Shown: in pieces, positions 1 to 10,855 of the stretch
How the letters are laid out: each line of letters begins with the position of its first letter
Position numbering within the stretch: the first letter of the stretch is position 1
Source: Branchiostoma lanceolatum
Taxonomy: Eukaryota; Chordata; Leptocardii; Amphioxiformes; Branchiostomatidae
Assembly: GCF_035083965.1 (NCBI RefSeq)
Contig: NC_089733.1
Span: 5,030,074 to 5,094,073 of the forward strand
DNA length: 64,000 nt
Direction of reading: 5' to 3'
Translations under genes and position numbers: made by a program
The notes under the pieces: generated by a model
The model's database searches: none
Told to the model about the DNA's origin: nothing
The model's input: only the letters and a program-made list of their open reading frames with translations

Positions 1-600
1 GTGTCGGCGGGGGGAGTGAGCGCCCCACCCCGCCCGACTCCGACCGCCCCGGAGGGAGCCCCGGGCCCGCCAGGCGAGCGAGCAGGGCCCGTCTGGTGTG
101 GGGCGGGGCCCGGGGCGGCGGGGGTGGAGCGGGCGGCCGAGCAACGGGGTCGACCGGGACGGGTCTCCCCTCGCCGGCGGGGGCGGTGGTCGTTCCGATA
201 GACCGCTTCGATTCCCGTCTTTAAGGGGGAATAGCAGCCGCCAGCGTGCTGGCAAGTGTCGAGGTGCTTCCGATATTCCGTGGCTTAGCGGCACGCCGGG
301 TCGCTTGTCGCCGTAGACCGCTGGCAACCGGTACGCTCCTGGGGCTTCGGGGTTCAGCGGTCACTCCAATGTTTCTATGACAGGATCGGGGTCTATCGAG
401 CGGTATCAGAGGGCTAGTCGGGAACGATAGACTCTTCCCCGCCCGGCATCGGCCGGTTTGCGTCGTTTTGTGACTGTTTTCAACGTATGTGCCTTCTGGG
501 GTGTCTGACCATGTCGTGGGTCGTTCACCCTCCTTCGGGGGGGTGGGCGGATTTTGACTTGATGTGAGCTGTTGGCGAGACTTTATTTGCGGGATACTGA
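1..600. other. GC-rich, CpG-dense leader region
   Basis: The first 200 bases are extremely G+C-rich with runs of G and C, unlike nearly all the rest of the window; GC then falls gradually toward the transposase at 630. Short open frames here come from base composition. I could not align any of it by eye to conserved 18S, 5.8S or 28S rRNA cores. It could be ribosomal spacer, a CpG island or element-internal DNA. No gene is called. Confidence 0.5.
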
Positions 601-629
601 TTTGATTGCTCACGGTTATAGGGGAAAGA

Positions 630-2570
630 ATGTTACAGGAAGATATCCTGATGGCGAATGAGATTGAAGCGGGGTTGATTGAACCGATCCCGGCTGTTCA
701 TGTTATCGATGGGGCGGTAGTTGAGGCAGCGGAGGCTGGTGGAGTTGAAGCGTTGGACCTTTATGCCCAGATGAGGCAGGCGAGGGCCGGTCGTGTCGAG
801 GAGTTTTCTCGACGGAACAGATTGGTCGCTCAAGTTGAACGGAGATGGTTGGAAGTACGTCCCGACGAAGTTTACCCGTATGGGCCCATGGAGTTCAGTG
901 CACCCGGGCCCGTGGGCATTAAAAGAGTCGAGGACAGCCGGAATGAATTGTCATTCTTTCTGGAGATCTTTGACGAAGATCTTATCCGGTATATGGTGCG
1001 CTGTACGAACAAATACGCCCGGGAAAGGCGGTTTGTACACCGTGGGGAAAAGCGCTCGCGCTGGTCAGCTACCTCGACAGCCGAGCTGAAGGCATTCTTG
1101 GGGTGCATGATTTGTGCAGGCTATGCACATCAACCAAGCCTTGCGTTCTACTGGTCTACCGATGAAGACGCTGGCTGTGCGGTCATGAAAAGGGCGTTCC
1201 CCTTCAACCGGTATCGTCAACTTTTGAGATACCTGCACTACTCGCCAGAAGGATTTCCTTCTCCCGGCAGCGAGCGACTTAAGGTCTTCAAAGCAAGGGA
1301 GAAAGAAGACAGAGTGCTAAAGGTTAGGGCGGTAATGGCACGAGTCAACGAGAATAGCTGCCGTGCTCGCCACGTCGGCCAACATCTGGTCGTCGATGAG
1401 GCAACGGTTGCGTTTAGGGGACGCCACATGCTTCGGCGGTATAATCCTGCAAAGCCGACCAAGTATGGCTATTGTGTCCGTGCTCTGGCGGAGCCGGATG
1501 GCTATATATTGTCCGATGAATTATGCGGCGCTCGCAAGGATCCGGAGACGATGTCGCCGGACGAAAGGGTCATGCATGGCATTGGTGACGAACTTCTCAG
1601 CCCTCTCGATCTCAAGCCCGCCCGAGTCCTGAATAGGCTGACCGTGCCGTTCCAAGGCTGCTATCGCACAGTTTTCTGCGATTCGTACTATACAGACGTG
1701 CAGCTGGCGGACTATCTTTTCAGCAAGGACACTTACTTGGTCGGGACAGTGAGAAAATGTGCGTCAGGCTTACCGACGGAACGGCACCACCGTCCTTTCA
1801 AGCCGAGGCCCAGGCCGAGACGAGGGAGGCCACCTATGCTGCCTTTCCGAGAATCGTATCCAAGTGATGTTCCGAGAGGGACGTCAATACGATACCACGA
1901 CGGCGGACCGCTCACGGTGATCAAGTGGAAGGATACCAAGACACTCATGGCGCTTTCCACGGCAACAACCGTTGATGCTCCCGGCGTACGGGTTATCAGG
2001 CGAAGCAAGCGTTTCAATCGCCAAGAAATTTCTTGTCCCTTGGCGCTAGACTTGTACAATCGCCACTACAAAGCGATTGACACGGCCGACCAGCTAAGGG
2101 GTTCGTACCATTTTGGGCGCCCGTCAAAGAAGTGGCACCGTAAGCTTTTCTGGTATGCCGTGAACAAGGCTGCCGTGAATGCTTATTTGAACTGGAAGAT
2201 GTACATTTCTAACAGACAGCCACCTCTTCCACAATATAGGATTGCCCAGCTGAACTTCCGGCGAGCGTTGATGCGACAGCTGGTGGGCAATTTTTCCGCA
2301 AGGCGCCGAGCAGTCGTCACTGTGGACGACCCCGGGGTTCGCCTAGGAAGAGGAACAGTAGTCGGCGAACACCATCAAGTGAGCCGGGGGAAACCGACAA
2401 AAGTCTGTCGGTATTGTGCAAGAGCTGGCCGCCTGATGTCGGGAGCGAGACGCTCCAGGCCACACGAGACCGTCTATCGATGCAATACTTGTAACGTTTC
2501 CGTTTGTAATGTCTCTCTCCGCCCTGAGTGTTGGCGCGAGCATTTGCAGGACATGCGGGCCGATAGATAA
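630..2570 (+). CDS. piggyBac-family transposase
   Basis: This intact, intronless ORF encodes about 646 residues counted from the ATG at 630; the frame extends 24 bases upstream only through a non-ATG codon. The DDE_Tnp_1_7 fold is recognisable. Catalytic aspartates are visible in VVDEA (about D256), FCDSYY (about D351) and IDTADQL (about D484, with the companion D487). The C terminus has a Cys/His cluster (CRYC, then CNTC and later Cys/His) like the cross-brace zinc finger that binds piggyBac ends. By family knowledge the enzyme cuts and pastes DNA at TTAA sites in the nucleus. The catalytic core is unbroken, so this copy may be young or domesticated. I could not find flanking inverted repeats with CCC-type ends and TTAA, so element borders are not called. 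Confidence 0.9.
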   Translation: MLQEDILMANEIEAGLIEPIPAVHVIDGAVVEAAEAGGVEALDLYAQMRQARAGRVEEFSRRNRLVAQVERRWLEVRPDEVYPYGPMEFSAPGPVGIKRVEDSRNELSFFLEIFDEDLIRYMVRCTNKYARERRFVHRGEKRSRWSATSTAELKAFLGCMICAGYAHQPSLAFYWSTDEDAGCAVMKRAFPFNRYRQLLRYLHYSPEGFPSPGSERLKVFKAREKEDRVLKVRAVMARVNENSCRARHVGQHLVVDEATVAFRGRHMLRRYNPAKPTKYGYCVRALAEPDGYILSDELCGARKDPETMSPDERVMHGIGDELLSPLDLKPARVLNRLTVPFQGCYRTVFCDSYYTDVQLADYLFSKDTYLVGTVRKCASGLPTERHHRPFKPRPRPRRGRPPMLPFRESYPSDVPRGTSIRYHDGGPLTVIKWKDTKTLMALSTATTVDAPGVRVIRRSKRFNRQEISCPLALDLYNRHYKAIDTADQLRGSYHFGRPSKKWHRKLFWYAVNKAAVNAYLNWKMYISNRQPPLPQYRIAQLNFRRALMRQLVGNFSARRRAVVTVDDPGVRLGRGTVVGEHHQVSRGKPTKVCRYCARAGRLMSGARRSRPHETVYRCNTCNVSVCNVSLRPECWREHLQDMRADR

Positions 2571-3220
2571 GTGATTTGGGGCTGAGTTGTTGAAAGACCG
2601 GTTGTAAAGTTACCGGGACAAGATGAGATTCTACCCGATAGTGCCTTTATATGTGGCCGGGATAGGTCGTATTACTGACTGTTAAAGTGTTAATATCGAC
2701 AAATCTGTGAAAAAAGGACACTTTTTGACATTTTTCGCACTCAATTGCCCATAATCCAAAATCAAGGGCATATTTCAAAAATCCCCAAAACACAAACCTC
2801 GGGAAAACAGTTACGGAACGCAATGTCCTGGCTTTTACCTTCGATGCATGCATGCAGGATGCTTCGATGCATGCTTGCATGCTGTTTGGTTCAACACTGT
2901 CGTACACCAGAAGACCTTATATGGCAATACGTTCCCAAATCCTTGTATAGCCGTTGCCTTATATGGCAAGGGAGCACGAAAAGGCAGGCAGGCTAGATTT
3001 GCATGACACACAGGAGGGCGACCGCATGTAACTGCTACAACTGTTCGGAAATATCATTGCATTGTGGTTTCGGACTTTGATATCCTGAAAAATGACCATA
3101 TAAAATCTATTCCACAAGATTGCAGAAGACAAAAAAATGATTTCGTCAAGAAAACGACCAAAAATCGACATAAATGATACCATATAGTGCGGTTATAGCA
3201 TTACGTACAGAGAGACGGGT
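2571..3220. other. gene-free stretch downstream of piggyBac
   Basis: No coding frame looks real here. It holds a cluster of alternating GCATGC-type palindromes (about 2842-2883) and a pair of CArG-like sites listed separately. Part of it may belong to the 3' flank of the piggyBac element. Confidence 0.4.
2915..2966. promoter_or_regulatory. pair of consensus CArG (SRF-type) boxes
   Basis: CCTTATATGG occurs at 2915-2924 and again at 2957-2966, each followed by CAA, 42 bases apart. Both match the SRF consensus CC(A/T)6GG exactly. The direct repetition may also be a transposase-binding repeat or chance. No promoter or start site is visible nearby. Confidence 0.25.
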
Positions 3221-3295
3221 TACGTACCGCAGCTTAGCCCATCTTTGGCCAGGAAGCACTTCGGACCCAGAAGATCCGGGTTCGTGTCCGTGCTT
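3221..3295 (+). repeat. tRNA-Arg-like remnant or SINE head
   Basis: The region around ACTTCGGACCCAGAAGATCC followed by GGTTCGTGTCC resembles the anticodon arm (TCG loop) and B box of tRNA-Arg, with an extra base in the stem. The acceptor stem does not close, so it is a pseudogene or tRNA-derived SINE head rather than a working tRNA. AT-rich DNA follows directly. Confidence 0.4.
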
Positions 3296-3900
3296 TATTT
3301 TTTTTTATTTTTAGATATTGAATATCAAAAATATATATTGATATTATATTAATCTATCAATATCATATTTATGAATATCATTTTTTCATTAATAAATAAA
3401 GAAATATTTTATATTTGTTATTTTTAAATATTCATTTAATATATACAAGGCCTTTGTCTTATGAACAGGACTTCATAGATTCCAAACCCGGCATTCGAAT
3501 TTTTCTGTTCATTGTAATGGAAAATACCGTGCAGCGGCTCCTATGCGCGGTAAGATAATTCTTGCAAAACACTCGCCACTAAACTTCTATCCCCGATGTA
3601 AACAGAGGCTCTTGATGTTGTTTGCAAAACAGCGATCCTTTGTTACAGTAGCAAATGCTCCATTGTTCAGTATCGACTTCATTCAGACAACACGGACGTG
3701 GAAAGTGGCGCCGCTCGGCACAAAACTATGGGAATTTTCATGAATTTTAGCAAAATTACCCAGGAAAATAAGGAAGAAATGTTGTAAATGCGGAAACCAG
3801 AATAATACGGATGAGGTAGCTGTTGATTTGTTTGACATTTGGTAGTCATTTTAGATAGAACCTTACCTGTTTTGAACTTCTATTTCACTTAATTACCATA
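3296..3900. other. AT-rich spacer
   Basis: This is dominated by ATAT-type self-complementary sequence (about 3305-3440) followed by ordinary non-coding DNA. I see no gene. Confidence 0.5.
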
Positions 3901-4249
3901 GTGCTGATGATTCAATGGTGCTTTTTCAAATTTTATGTTTTATTGCGTGCCATGTACATAATTACATTGATAGCTTTTATAATGAGCCTATTGTACATTT
4001 TACAAATAAGTACAAGTTGTAGGCCAAGACCAGCTTTTTCAAAAGCACTTAAGTTAAGTGACGTAACTTCAAAATTGCTTTCCCCAATCTGCCTATTAAA
4101 ACAGTACTCATTTCCCAAAATGACAATTTTTCTTATAGACTGAACAGCCCTTGAGTGACTTCCTCTGGCAGATTTTACTTCAAGTAAAGGGAAAAGACAA
4201 TTCACACTCATAAACGTAGCCGAAACGCCAGCTTTTTTGAAAAGCTCTT

Positions 4250-4415
4250 GTTTTCTGTGATTTTGACAAGCCTTGCCACGGGCAAGGGCTCTCCTTCCGT
4301 AGTCTGGGAAATGACTTGATTGTCGTCGATACATCGATTGGGGTAGAGTCCCATCCCAATCTGAATGTCGGAGCACCAGGAGTCGCCTCCTTCCGGCCGG
4401 TGGACCTATAAAAAA
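4250..4415 (-). pseudogene. possible minus-strand exon, unidentified
   Basis: On the minus strand a TTTATAG acceptor near 4411 precedes an open stretch in which at least two frames look protein-like. GC is higher than the surroundings. It lies in line with other minus-strand exon-like pieces up to 6.6 kb, so it may belong to the same decayed element as the recombinase exon at 6347-6640. I do not recognise the product. Confidence 0.2.
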
Positions 4416-4565
4416 TTGATACAGAATAAAGTAGTTACCTGAGTCTCCACGAAATGAACTCTCCACATTATTTCTCTTACCGTAATATTCAGGAACTGAT
4501 GTGTGTATAACTTTGTCTAGCTTTAGAAACTTCATAAGCCTGATATCTTGAATCTGATATAGTTC

Positions 4566-4747
4566 ACTTGCCGGTGCTTCTGCCGGCCCGGCCGTTATTG
4601 ACGATAAGAGAGATGAGGCTGGCAATGGCTCTGGGTGCTTCCGCTGTGGCCTCCTCCAGAGCATCACTCAGTGTAGTGTCGGTTTTCGCTTCACGGATCT
4701 CGTCAGTCTCAACGAACGGTAAGACTGCTAGCATTGGTGTCATGATG
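4566..4747 (-). CDS. short minus-strand ORF, unidentified
   Basis: An ATG near 4745 on the minus strand opens about 60 codons (begins MTPMLAVLPFVETDE) rich in Ala, Glu and Thr, ending in TGA near 4566. Codon composition looks coding, in contrast to the AT-rich flanks. No known domain is recognised. It may be an exon of the same decayed element as its neighbours. Confidence 0.25.
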
Positions 4748-4749
4748 TG

Positions 4750-5377
4750 AAAAAAAAGTTTGGTGCAAAAACGACAAGTTAAGTCCTAGTGAAATTTCAT
4801 GGGTTTCTGACTCCGGTTCAGCACTCTTTTTCTTAAAAACGCAAAAAAAAGTGAATAAAGGGGCTGAACTTTATAAAAACATGGAATGCATACTTCGCAC
4901 AATGCTGTCTTCCAACTCCAGCCCCTAGTCCTTGACGGACTGCATGAGCGGGGACGTCACGTCCTCGATGTGAGGGGATTTGAATCTGAAAGAAGAGTTG
5001 ACAATTTCATATAAAATATCTTAACAGTCTAATGATGAGATGTCTTTAAGCTGTCGATCATCTCAGAGAAAATGTTTACTAGATGATGGTGTTAAACGTC
5101 GCCACACTCTCCACCATCTTGACCTTTTAAGAATGCTGTTGCACGGAAAACTGGATCTCCGCTTTGATTAGATGTTAACTTCCTTAGAATGTCTGATATT
5201 TGACCCCCCCCCCAGTAATTTACACAGTAATGAAGTATTCCAGCTCTACGTATATCTAAGGTCTCATTCCTGTATTACTCCGCGTGTCTCATAGAGAGAT
5301 AGCGACGCCTGTGTCGCTCTTTGAGTCCTTGGTCCCCTCTCCTTGCCAGGAAGACGCTCACTCTCTTCATATAACCT
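4750..5377. other. non-coding stretch with a dispersed repeat
   Basis: No gene seen. About 25 bases near 5258 (AGGTCTCATTCCTGTATTAC and on) recur near 46258, directly after the BEL/Pao LTR, so both sites carry the same dispersed repeat. A run of ten C lies near 5204. Confidence 0.4.
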
Positions 5378-5765
5378 TACCGGGCCGAACACGAACCCGC
5401 ACCTGATACATTCCAGGCTTTCCTCGGACACAAACCCGCGCTGTGTCTCGCCAGAGGTCGGCATGGTGCACCGAGGGCTGCATTTGGGATTCTCAAGGGA
5501 ATGGCACGTCAGGAAGTCAATTTGAGTAAGAGGGGCACGAAAAACAATCCTTGACCTCGAACGCAGCGTTCGATCTCCTCGTTATCAACCTCTACTAACT
5601 TTGCAATTTCAGTCGGCTCGGTGGGTAAGGGACGCAGCCAACCTGGTGAAGGATTGTCACCGTCCTGGCCTGTCGCCAAGCTCCAAATGTCGCTCCTGTG
5701 ACGACAAATCTCTTCGACGTTGCTGCCATCTTCTTCTAAATTGGTATATTCTTCTGAACTGGTCT
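5378..5765 (-). pseudogene. decayed Cys-rich exon, unidentified
   Basis: The minus strand reads from about 5765 as a convincing open frame of more than 70 codons (includes EEYTNLEEDGSNVEEICRH), then hits a stop near 5520. Moving by two bases around 5535 resumes a coherent frame with CHSLENPKCSPRC and LECIRC, two Cys pairs suggestive of zinc binding. That frame ends at a good donor (CCG|GTAAGG) near 5377. The simplest reading is one exon with a 2-base insertion. It lies between the recombinase piece at 6.35-6.64 kb and smaller exon-like pieces at 4.2-4.7 kb, all minus strand, so it may be part of one decayed Crypton-type element. The domain is not identified. Confidence 0.45.
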
Positions 5766-6040
5766 GCTCTTTGCCAGGCTGACTTCTGTGTCCAAATTGC
5801 GGTGACTGGGGCTGTCTCGGCTGCTTTACCTCCGGTGTACGTATAACTACTACCTTGTTACTGCTTAACTTGCTCTACCTATTTAGCAGTGAATAAGTGA
5901 TATATCCAGCAATTAAACGGAGTACCTGCTCCTCTTCACAAGTCATCTTGGTCTATACATTAGCTGTACAAGAAAATACAAGAACTTTTCAAACCACTTT
6001 GTTGTTCCCTCTTTGAACTGTGAATACTGCTATGTCTGCG

Positions 6041-6313
6041 TCAGCATATATACCGTACACTCAGGAGAATTCCTGCATTAAATATTGTGATATCCATGAA
6101 ATAGGCCCTCAGATCCTGCTGTACATTATTTTCCCAAAGCCAGGGGGCAGAGGGGGGTCTAGAGACTGTAGATGTTGGGCGGTTTTGAGAAAGGCGGGTA
6201 GGAGCAGGGGAGAAACGCCGACGTTCCTCCTCAACTGCCTTGGTCCAGCGTGACTCCTCTTCCCAAGAAGAAAAAGTGACTTCGTTGTTAGAGTGGAAAC
6301 GGTCACCCACCAA
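6041..6313 (-). CDS. possible minus-strand exon, unidentified
   Basis: An open minus-strand frame of about 90 codons with charged and Pro/Ser-rich content (EEESRWTKAVEEERRR near its start). It lies just downstream, on that strand, of the recombinase exon. No domain is recognised and no firm splice borders were found, so this could be chance. Confidence 0.2.
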   Translation of the reverse strand: MVGDRFHSNNEVTFSSWEEESRWTKAVEEERRRFSPAPTRLSQNRPTSTVSRPPSAPWLWENNVQQDLRAYFMDITIFNAGILLSVRYIC

Positions 6314-6346
6314 ACCTTGTCCGCTAAAATGATGTCACGGTTTCAA

Positions 6347-6643
6347 GTGTCCAGCTCACCTATCGCCTGGTCGAGTAGATCGTTCTTCTTCTCAGGGGAG
6401 CGGATGAGCTCAGCCGTGGTCAGCTGCTCGCGAAGGTTGACGAAGTTGTAGTTTCTCTGGTTACCTTCGCGGGCCCAGGTCCTAGTGGATGTGATTCAGT
6501 CCGTCCTGCACGTTTTTGCTGATCCTCCCTGTGTACTGCATGTACCTTCCGTTGATGTCACCCCCGAACTTGTACTGCTCTACCTGCAGCCTCCGGTGCT
6601 CGTCCATGCCGAAGATTCTACAGTTGTAAAACAAGAGTCTGGG
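6347..6643 (-). pseudogene. Crypton-type tyrosine recombinase exon (KIAA1958/DUF3504-like), frameshifted
   Basis: A minus-strand exon follows a CTGTAG acceptor near 6618 and ends at ATAG|GTGAGC near 6348. It reads FGMDEHRRLQVEQYKFGG, then GRYMQYTGRISKN and later NYNFVNLREQL. The EHRxL start, the GRYxQYTGR strand and the following SKN resemble the middle of the DUF3504/KIAA1958 domain, a Crypton-derived tyrosine recombinase. These enzymes join DNA through a catalytic tyrosine, which lies further on and is not seen here. One stop and frame change interrupt the exon near 6490, so this copy is dead. The N-terminal half of a related domain is at 24.40-24.73 kb. Confidence 0.55.
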
Positions 6644-7599
6644 GACCCAAAATCTCCATGAAATTTGTTTTTATTGTGTTGTGTTATGTTTGTGTAAGTT
6701 ATTTGTTGTTTGGTTGTTATGTTATGTTTGTCTGTTTCAGGGTGGTTGTGTTTGTTTATATTTGTAATATGCTGTCTTGTAGTATGGATGGTTTGGGGAG
6801 TATTGTTGATTTGTTGCAGTTTGTTCCTGATATGCTAGGTGTCGTTTTGTACAGTGTGGAACATGGATGGGCATGGGCGTGTAGTAGGTCAGAGAAAGGG
6901 TGTGTTCACTTCCGGGTGACGTTTATGCGAGTTTGAGCTGATTACCCTCAGTTTTGTTCTCATGTTTATCAAGTATACCCTCGGACTTGGTGGTGGAGAT
7001 GTGTTTTTAAGATTGAAGTTATGGTAACTATATTTATAGGGCCTTACTTTATTGGGTCTTTTCATGGGCTGTAATAGGTTCAAGTAAATTTGTTGTTATC
7101 TTGTACAGCCCCCCACGCCCATGTAGCATTTGACCGTGTGTAGTTCAATATAGCTGTATCAGCTTTGTTGGTTTAATGTTGCTTTACCATTTACAAGTAA
7201 AGTTTGTCAATTTATGACCAAATTTGGTGCATGGTTAATTATAATATTTGTGGATTGTATGGTATATTGTGATATTTGTACAGCAGTGAGGAGGGGTACA
7301 GTATATATAAAGCTGTCAGGGGTACCCTGGACAGTTTGAATTGCTGCAAAAGTCACAAAGTTCCTGCAATGACGCCAGAAGTAGTCATTAGCATCGATTT
7401 TGTTTGACCTTTGAGACAGAAGACGGCCGTTGTCACCAGGTTGTCGCGGGCAGTTGTGTGGTTGCCTACCACCATCCTCTCCGCCAGGGGTCGTTGCTTC
7501 TGCGTGATGTGACATTCCAGCAACTAGAATTGCTACCTTACAACGCGTTTCGTAGATGCCTATTTAGTTTAAACATTACTAGGACATTCTATCATTCTA

Positions 7600-7648
7600 T
7601 TGATGCCATCTTTACTATCTACATAGTAGATAGTAAATATGGCATCAA
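7600..7648. repeat. near-perfect palindrome
   Basis: TTGATGCCATCTTTACTATC pairs with GATAGTAAATATGGCATCAA across a tiny loop, giving arms of about 22 bases with one mismatch. It could be a very short foldback element or a hairpin in a transcript. No clear flanking duplication is seen. Confidence 0.6.
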
Positions 7649-8090
7649 TCGTACCATTATCTTCCTCACGATATCTAACGTGTGTGTGTTCGTTTGTTTG
7701 TTTGTTTGTTTGTTTGTTTGTAAGCAGCATAGCTTGAGAAGCTGTGAATAGATACGTGGTTAATTCTCTCGAAGGTTATATTTTCGGGTCTTGGAATAAG
7801 TTCGATGATAGGCTAGCAGCTTTCCATGGTATTATATTATGTAGCATAACTTCTGTTATGATATCCTTTATGATATCGTCTGTTTAAGTACGTATATCTT
7901 CCTCGTATATGATGCTTTCTGTCTAAAGAGTATACATGTATATCCATATTTGTTTCTTGTTTGTGATTAATTCTACATAAGATGCAATTGTGTCATATTT
8001 GTTTACCAACGAAGAGTTTAAAATTCATAATCTCTTTTCATAGTTCACGTTGCTGAGGGGGTGGAGTTTTATCGTATTTATTGATACAAA

Positions 8091-8310
8091 TGAAACACAG
8101 ACGACGACGTACTTTCACAGTTATATTGAAAATTTAGAAAAACAAGAACAAAAGTATTGAAAATTCCCTTTTTTCCTTCTGGACGGGAAAATGTGGATAT
8201 TATAAATCAAGCGAACTGTTACAATCAAATACAGACGATAACGTACTTTCACAATTGTATCAAAAATTTAGGAAAACAACAACAAAAGTATTGGAATCTC
8301 CCGCTTTTCC
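8091..8310 (+). repeat. diverged tandem duplication, ~85-bp unit
   Basis: Both halves share CAGACGA, AACGTACTTTCACA and AACAAAAGTATTG in the same order with scattered substitutions and small indels. Spacing between matching points is about 137 bases. Confidence 0.6.
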
Positions 8311-10484
8311 TATTGAAGAAGAGAAATTGACAGTGCATATGATGCTACATGCAGCAAACGGTAGAGTATTCTGCTGTAATTTCAATTGATATTTGTCAGA
8401 ACCAAATGTTACAATCGACCTCGTTCTACTTTCAATACATCACCGTGCATTGAATAATAATTATTCATACATGAGAGGGTACTAAAACTAGAGCATACTG
8501 AATTGATCTTTGAGACGTATATGTACATGTACGCAAAGTTTAGATTAAACAGTACGTAGACATCTCTGTCTTGCTACTTCTCTACATACAGGTTGTTCAA
8601 TCTCAAAAAGGATGACATGGTATCTATACAAGAAATACACGTAGTTGCGTAGATAGAAAACCAGGCTTAGCGAAGCGTCTTATGCACTGATTATAAAGAT
8701 ATACAATTCAGCAAGGCAAGGGAACATCGTAAAAGATCATCATGCAACAATTTGTCACATTTTTAACGTGCAATCTAAATGATTTCAATTAAATTATGTA
8801 TACACATGGTTCTTGCAACCTCATAACGATCACAGATCAAAGAGGAACACAGAAAATGGATATCATGAAACAAATGGTGACATATAAAGGTACACTGCGA
8901 ACGTATTTCGTCTCTACAAAATGTATAGACAGGAGTTAGACACTTAGTCATCGCTGGGTCATCGCTAAGTCATTGTTGAGTCATCACTGAGTCATTGACA
9001 TCGCTAGTCTATTCCACTGTTGCCCCTATAGGCGAACAATACATCCTGACAACAACAAAATGTAACTGAAAATGTGCCACTAGTATCACTGTACTTTGAA
9101 ATGCCTGAGGTCACAACAACAACGCAGCGCTAGCAGGTAACTGAAGACGACATTCAGTCAGTTCTTAAAACCTGTTCATGGCAGACATTGTTGAAATGGT
9201 GGCTTTGTCTTGGCTGCATCCCGGGTCTTGGCTGCATCCCGGGACAGGATATCTCGGTTGGGGCTGCGCCCGTCTTTCGGAAGGGACGTAAGATGGGGTT
9301 CCCGTGAATTTTTCTCTATATAGCTGTGTATGCATATTCTTGATAGTGTCTACAACATTCCACCGTTATCGTACTGATGGTTATCATGCTTGTTTAGTTG
9401 GCTGTGACAAAAACGTATCAAGAGGCAGTGTGGACTTAAAGTTTACCAGTTGTCTTGCTTCAGTTATCTTTCTTCACATACTTCTTCCTGTCGTGTGACA
9501 TGAAATCGTCTGAAATCTTTGATATCTTTGAAATCTTTGAAAGAAGCAGACAATTGAAACCTGTGCATTTGGTAGTATAGAAGGTAATGAATTCTATAAA
9601 GCACTTCACTTATCAAAAAACCGCAACATACACTGGAAAAGTTTTCTCTAAAACATCCAGCTCCTATAGGCTATACTCCAACTCCAAGTGTTATGCATTG
9701 GCCCCTTTCAGTCTGAGAAAATGGGATGTTCCATTCCTTCAGCAGCATATTTCAAGGTGCACATTCGATGACAGTTGAGATTGTATTTGATTTCAAAAAT
9801 CACAACTGAATGAAGGAAAATAAACATGAGCCTTTTAATTTGCAGGTAAATATTAATGCCGTCTATTATGCAGTGTTCCAAAAGATCGATACTTTTTTTC
9901 ATGCTGTAGATATCAATTCAAAAGCCCGTAATCTGGGGTGGAATGTGAGGCTACTTTCTGTCCAAATAAACAAAATGGCGGTCTTACTGAAGAGGCAGAT
10001 CACAACGCACAGCCATCCTCGTGGTTTTTGTCGGGTTTCGCTGGTTTTCAGACCTAACAACCATCATCAAAGGCTAAACAACATCATACATAGTATTTTT
10101 AAGGCTAATAATGCTAAATAGAACCAGCCATTTTTTGACTGGATTGCCGATTTTGTGGCAAAAAAAAAGAACCGAACATTTCGTCGGTGGCTACCAAAAT
10201 ATATATTTTTCGGTCAGCAAACTTCGTATTTTCTTTCCTTTTTTTGGACTAAAAACACATATCAAATGTGGAACAAACCCTCATAAAATATTTTTACAAT
10301 GAACTAAGTATTGTTCTGCTGCTTTGCCGATTTTGAGGGGAGATTTTGAGGGGAGATGGTGGCCGGTCATATGGAGGTTAGGTGATAATTTTCACAGTCT
10401 GCTGTTTTTATTTTGATTGAGCAAAAAAACGATGCGGCGAATCCGTTAACCAAGGAAATAAATTGGTGTGGCCTTAGCAAAAAT

Positions 10485-10855
10485 GGATATTTCAATATAA
10501 ATAGTCTGTTCTTCAAGTACTCTAAGCAAGAAGTTAAACATCCCAACGGGGAAGAACAGTCAACAATATGACATATATAAACCTGAGGTATACATATATA
10601 AGGTATAAAACTTCCCTGTCACACTTGCTGTAAGTTTATAAAGTATATGTTTGACATCTGTATAACGTAATGTATTGCACGTTGCTTAGCAATATATATG
10701 TGTTGTTCCTTGTCACACTTTGTTTGTTACGTTTAGCAAAAATAGATATGTCAATATATATAGTCTGTTCTCCAACTACTCTAAGCAACAAGTTAAACAT
10801 CCCAACGGGGAACAATGGTCAACAATATGACATACATAAAACTGAGGTATGCGTA
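10485..10855 (+). repeat. diverged duplication around AACATCCCAACGGGGAA
   Basis: Segments near 10485-10600 and 10738-10855 share the order TAGTCTGTTCT, ACTCTAAGCAA, GTTAAACATCCCAACGGGGA and CAACAATATGACATA. They are partial copies of one repeat separated by unrelated sequence. Confidence 0.6.

Noticed and set aside
222-234. TTAAGGGGG as a possible piggyBac left end
   Set aside because: Orientation is wrong: piggyBac ends read CCC inward from TTAA, and no matching right end was found.
1-600. rRNA gene call for the GC-rich start
   Set aside because: No conserved rRNA core motif could be recognised; kept only as a question about spacer DNA.
3933-4667. 244-codon minus-strand frame
   Set aside because: Its parts look like several short exon remnants in different frames plus AT-rich intron; reading it as one gene is not supported.
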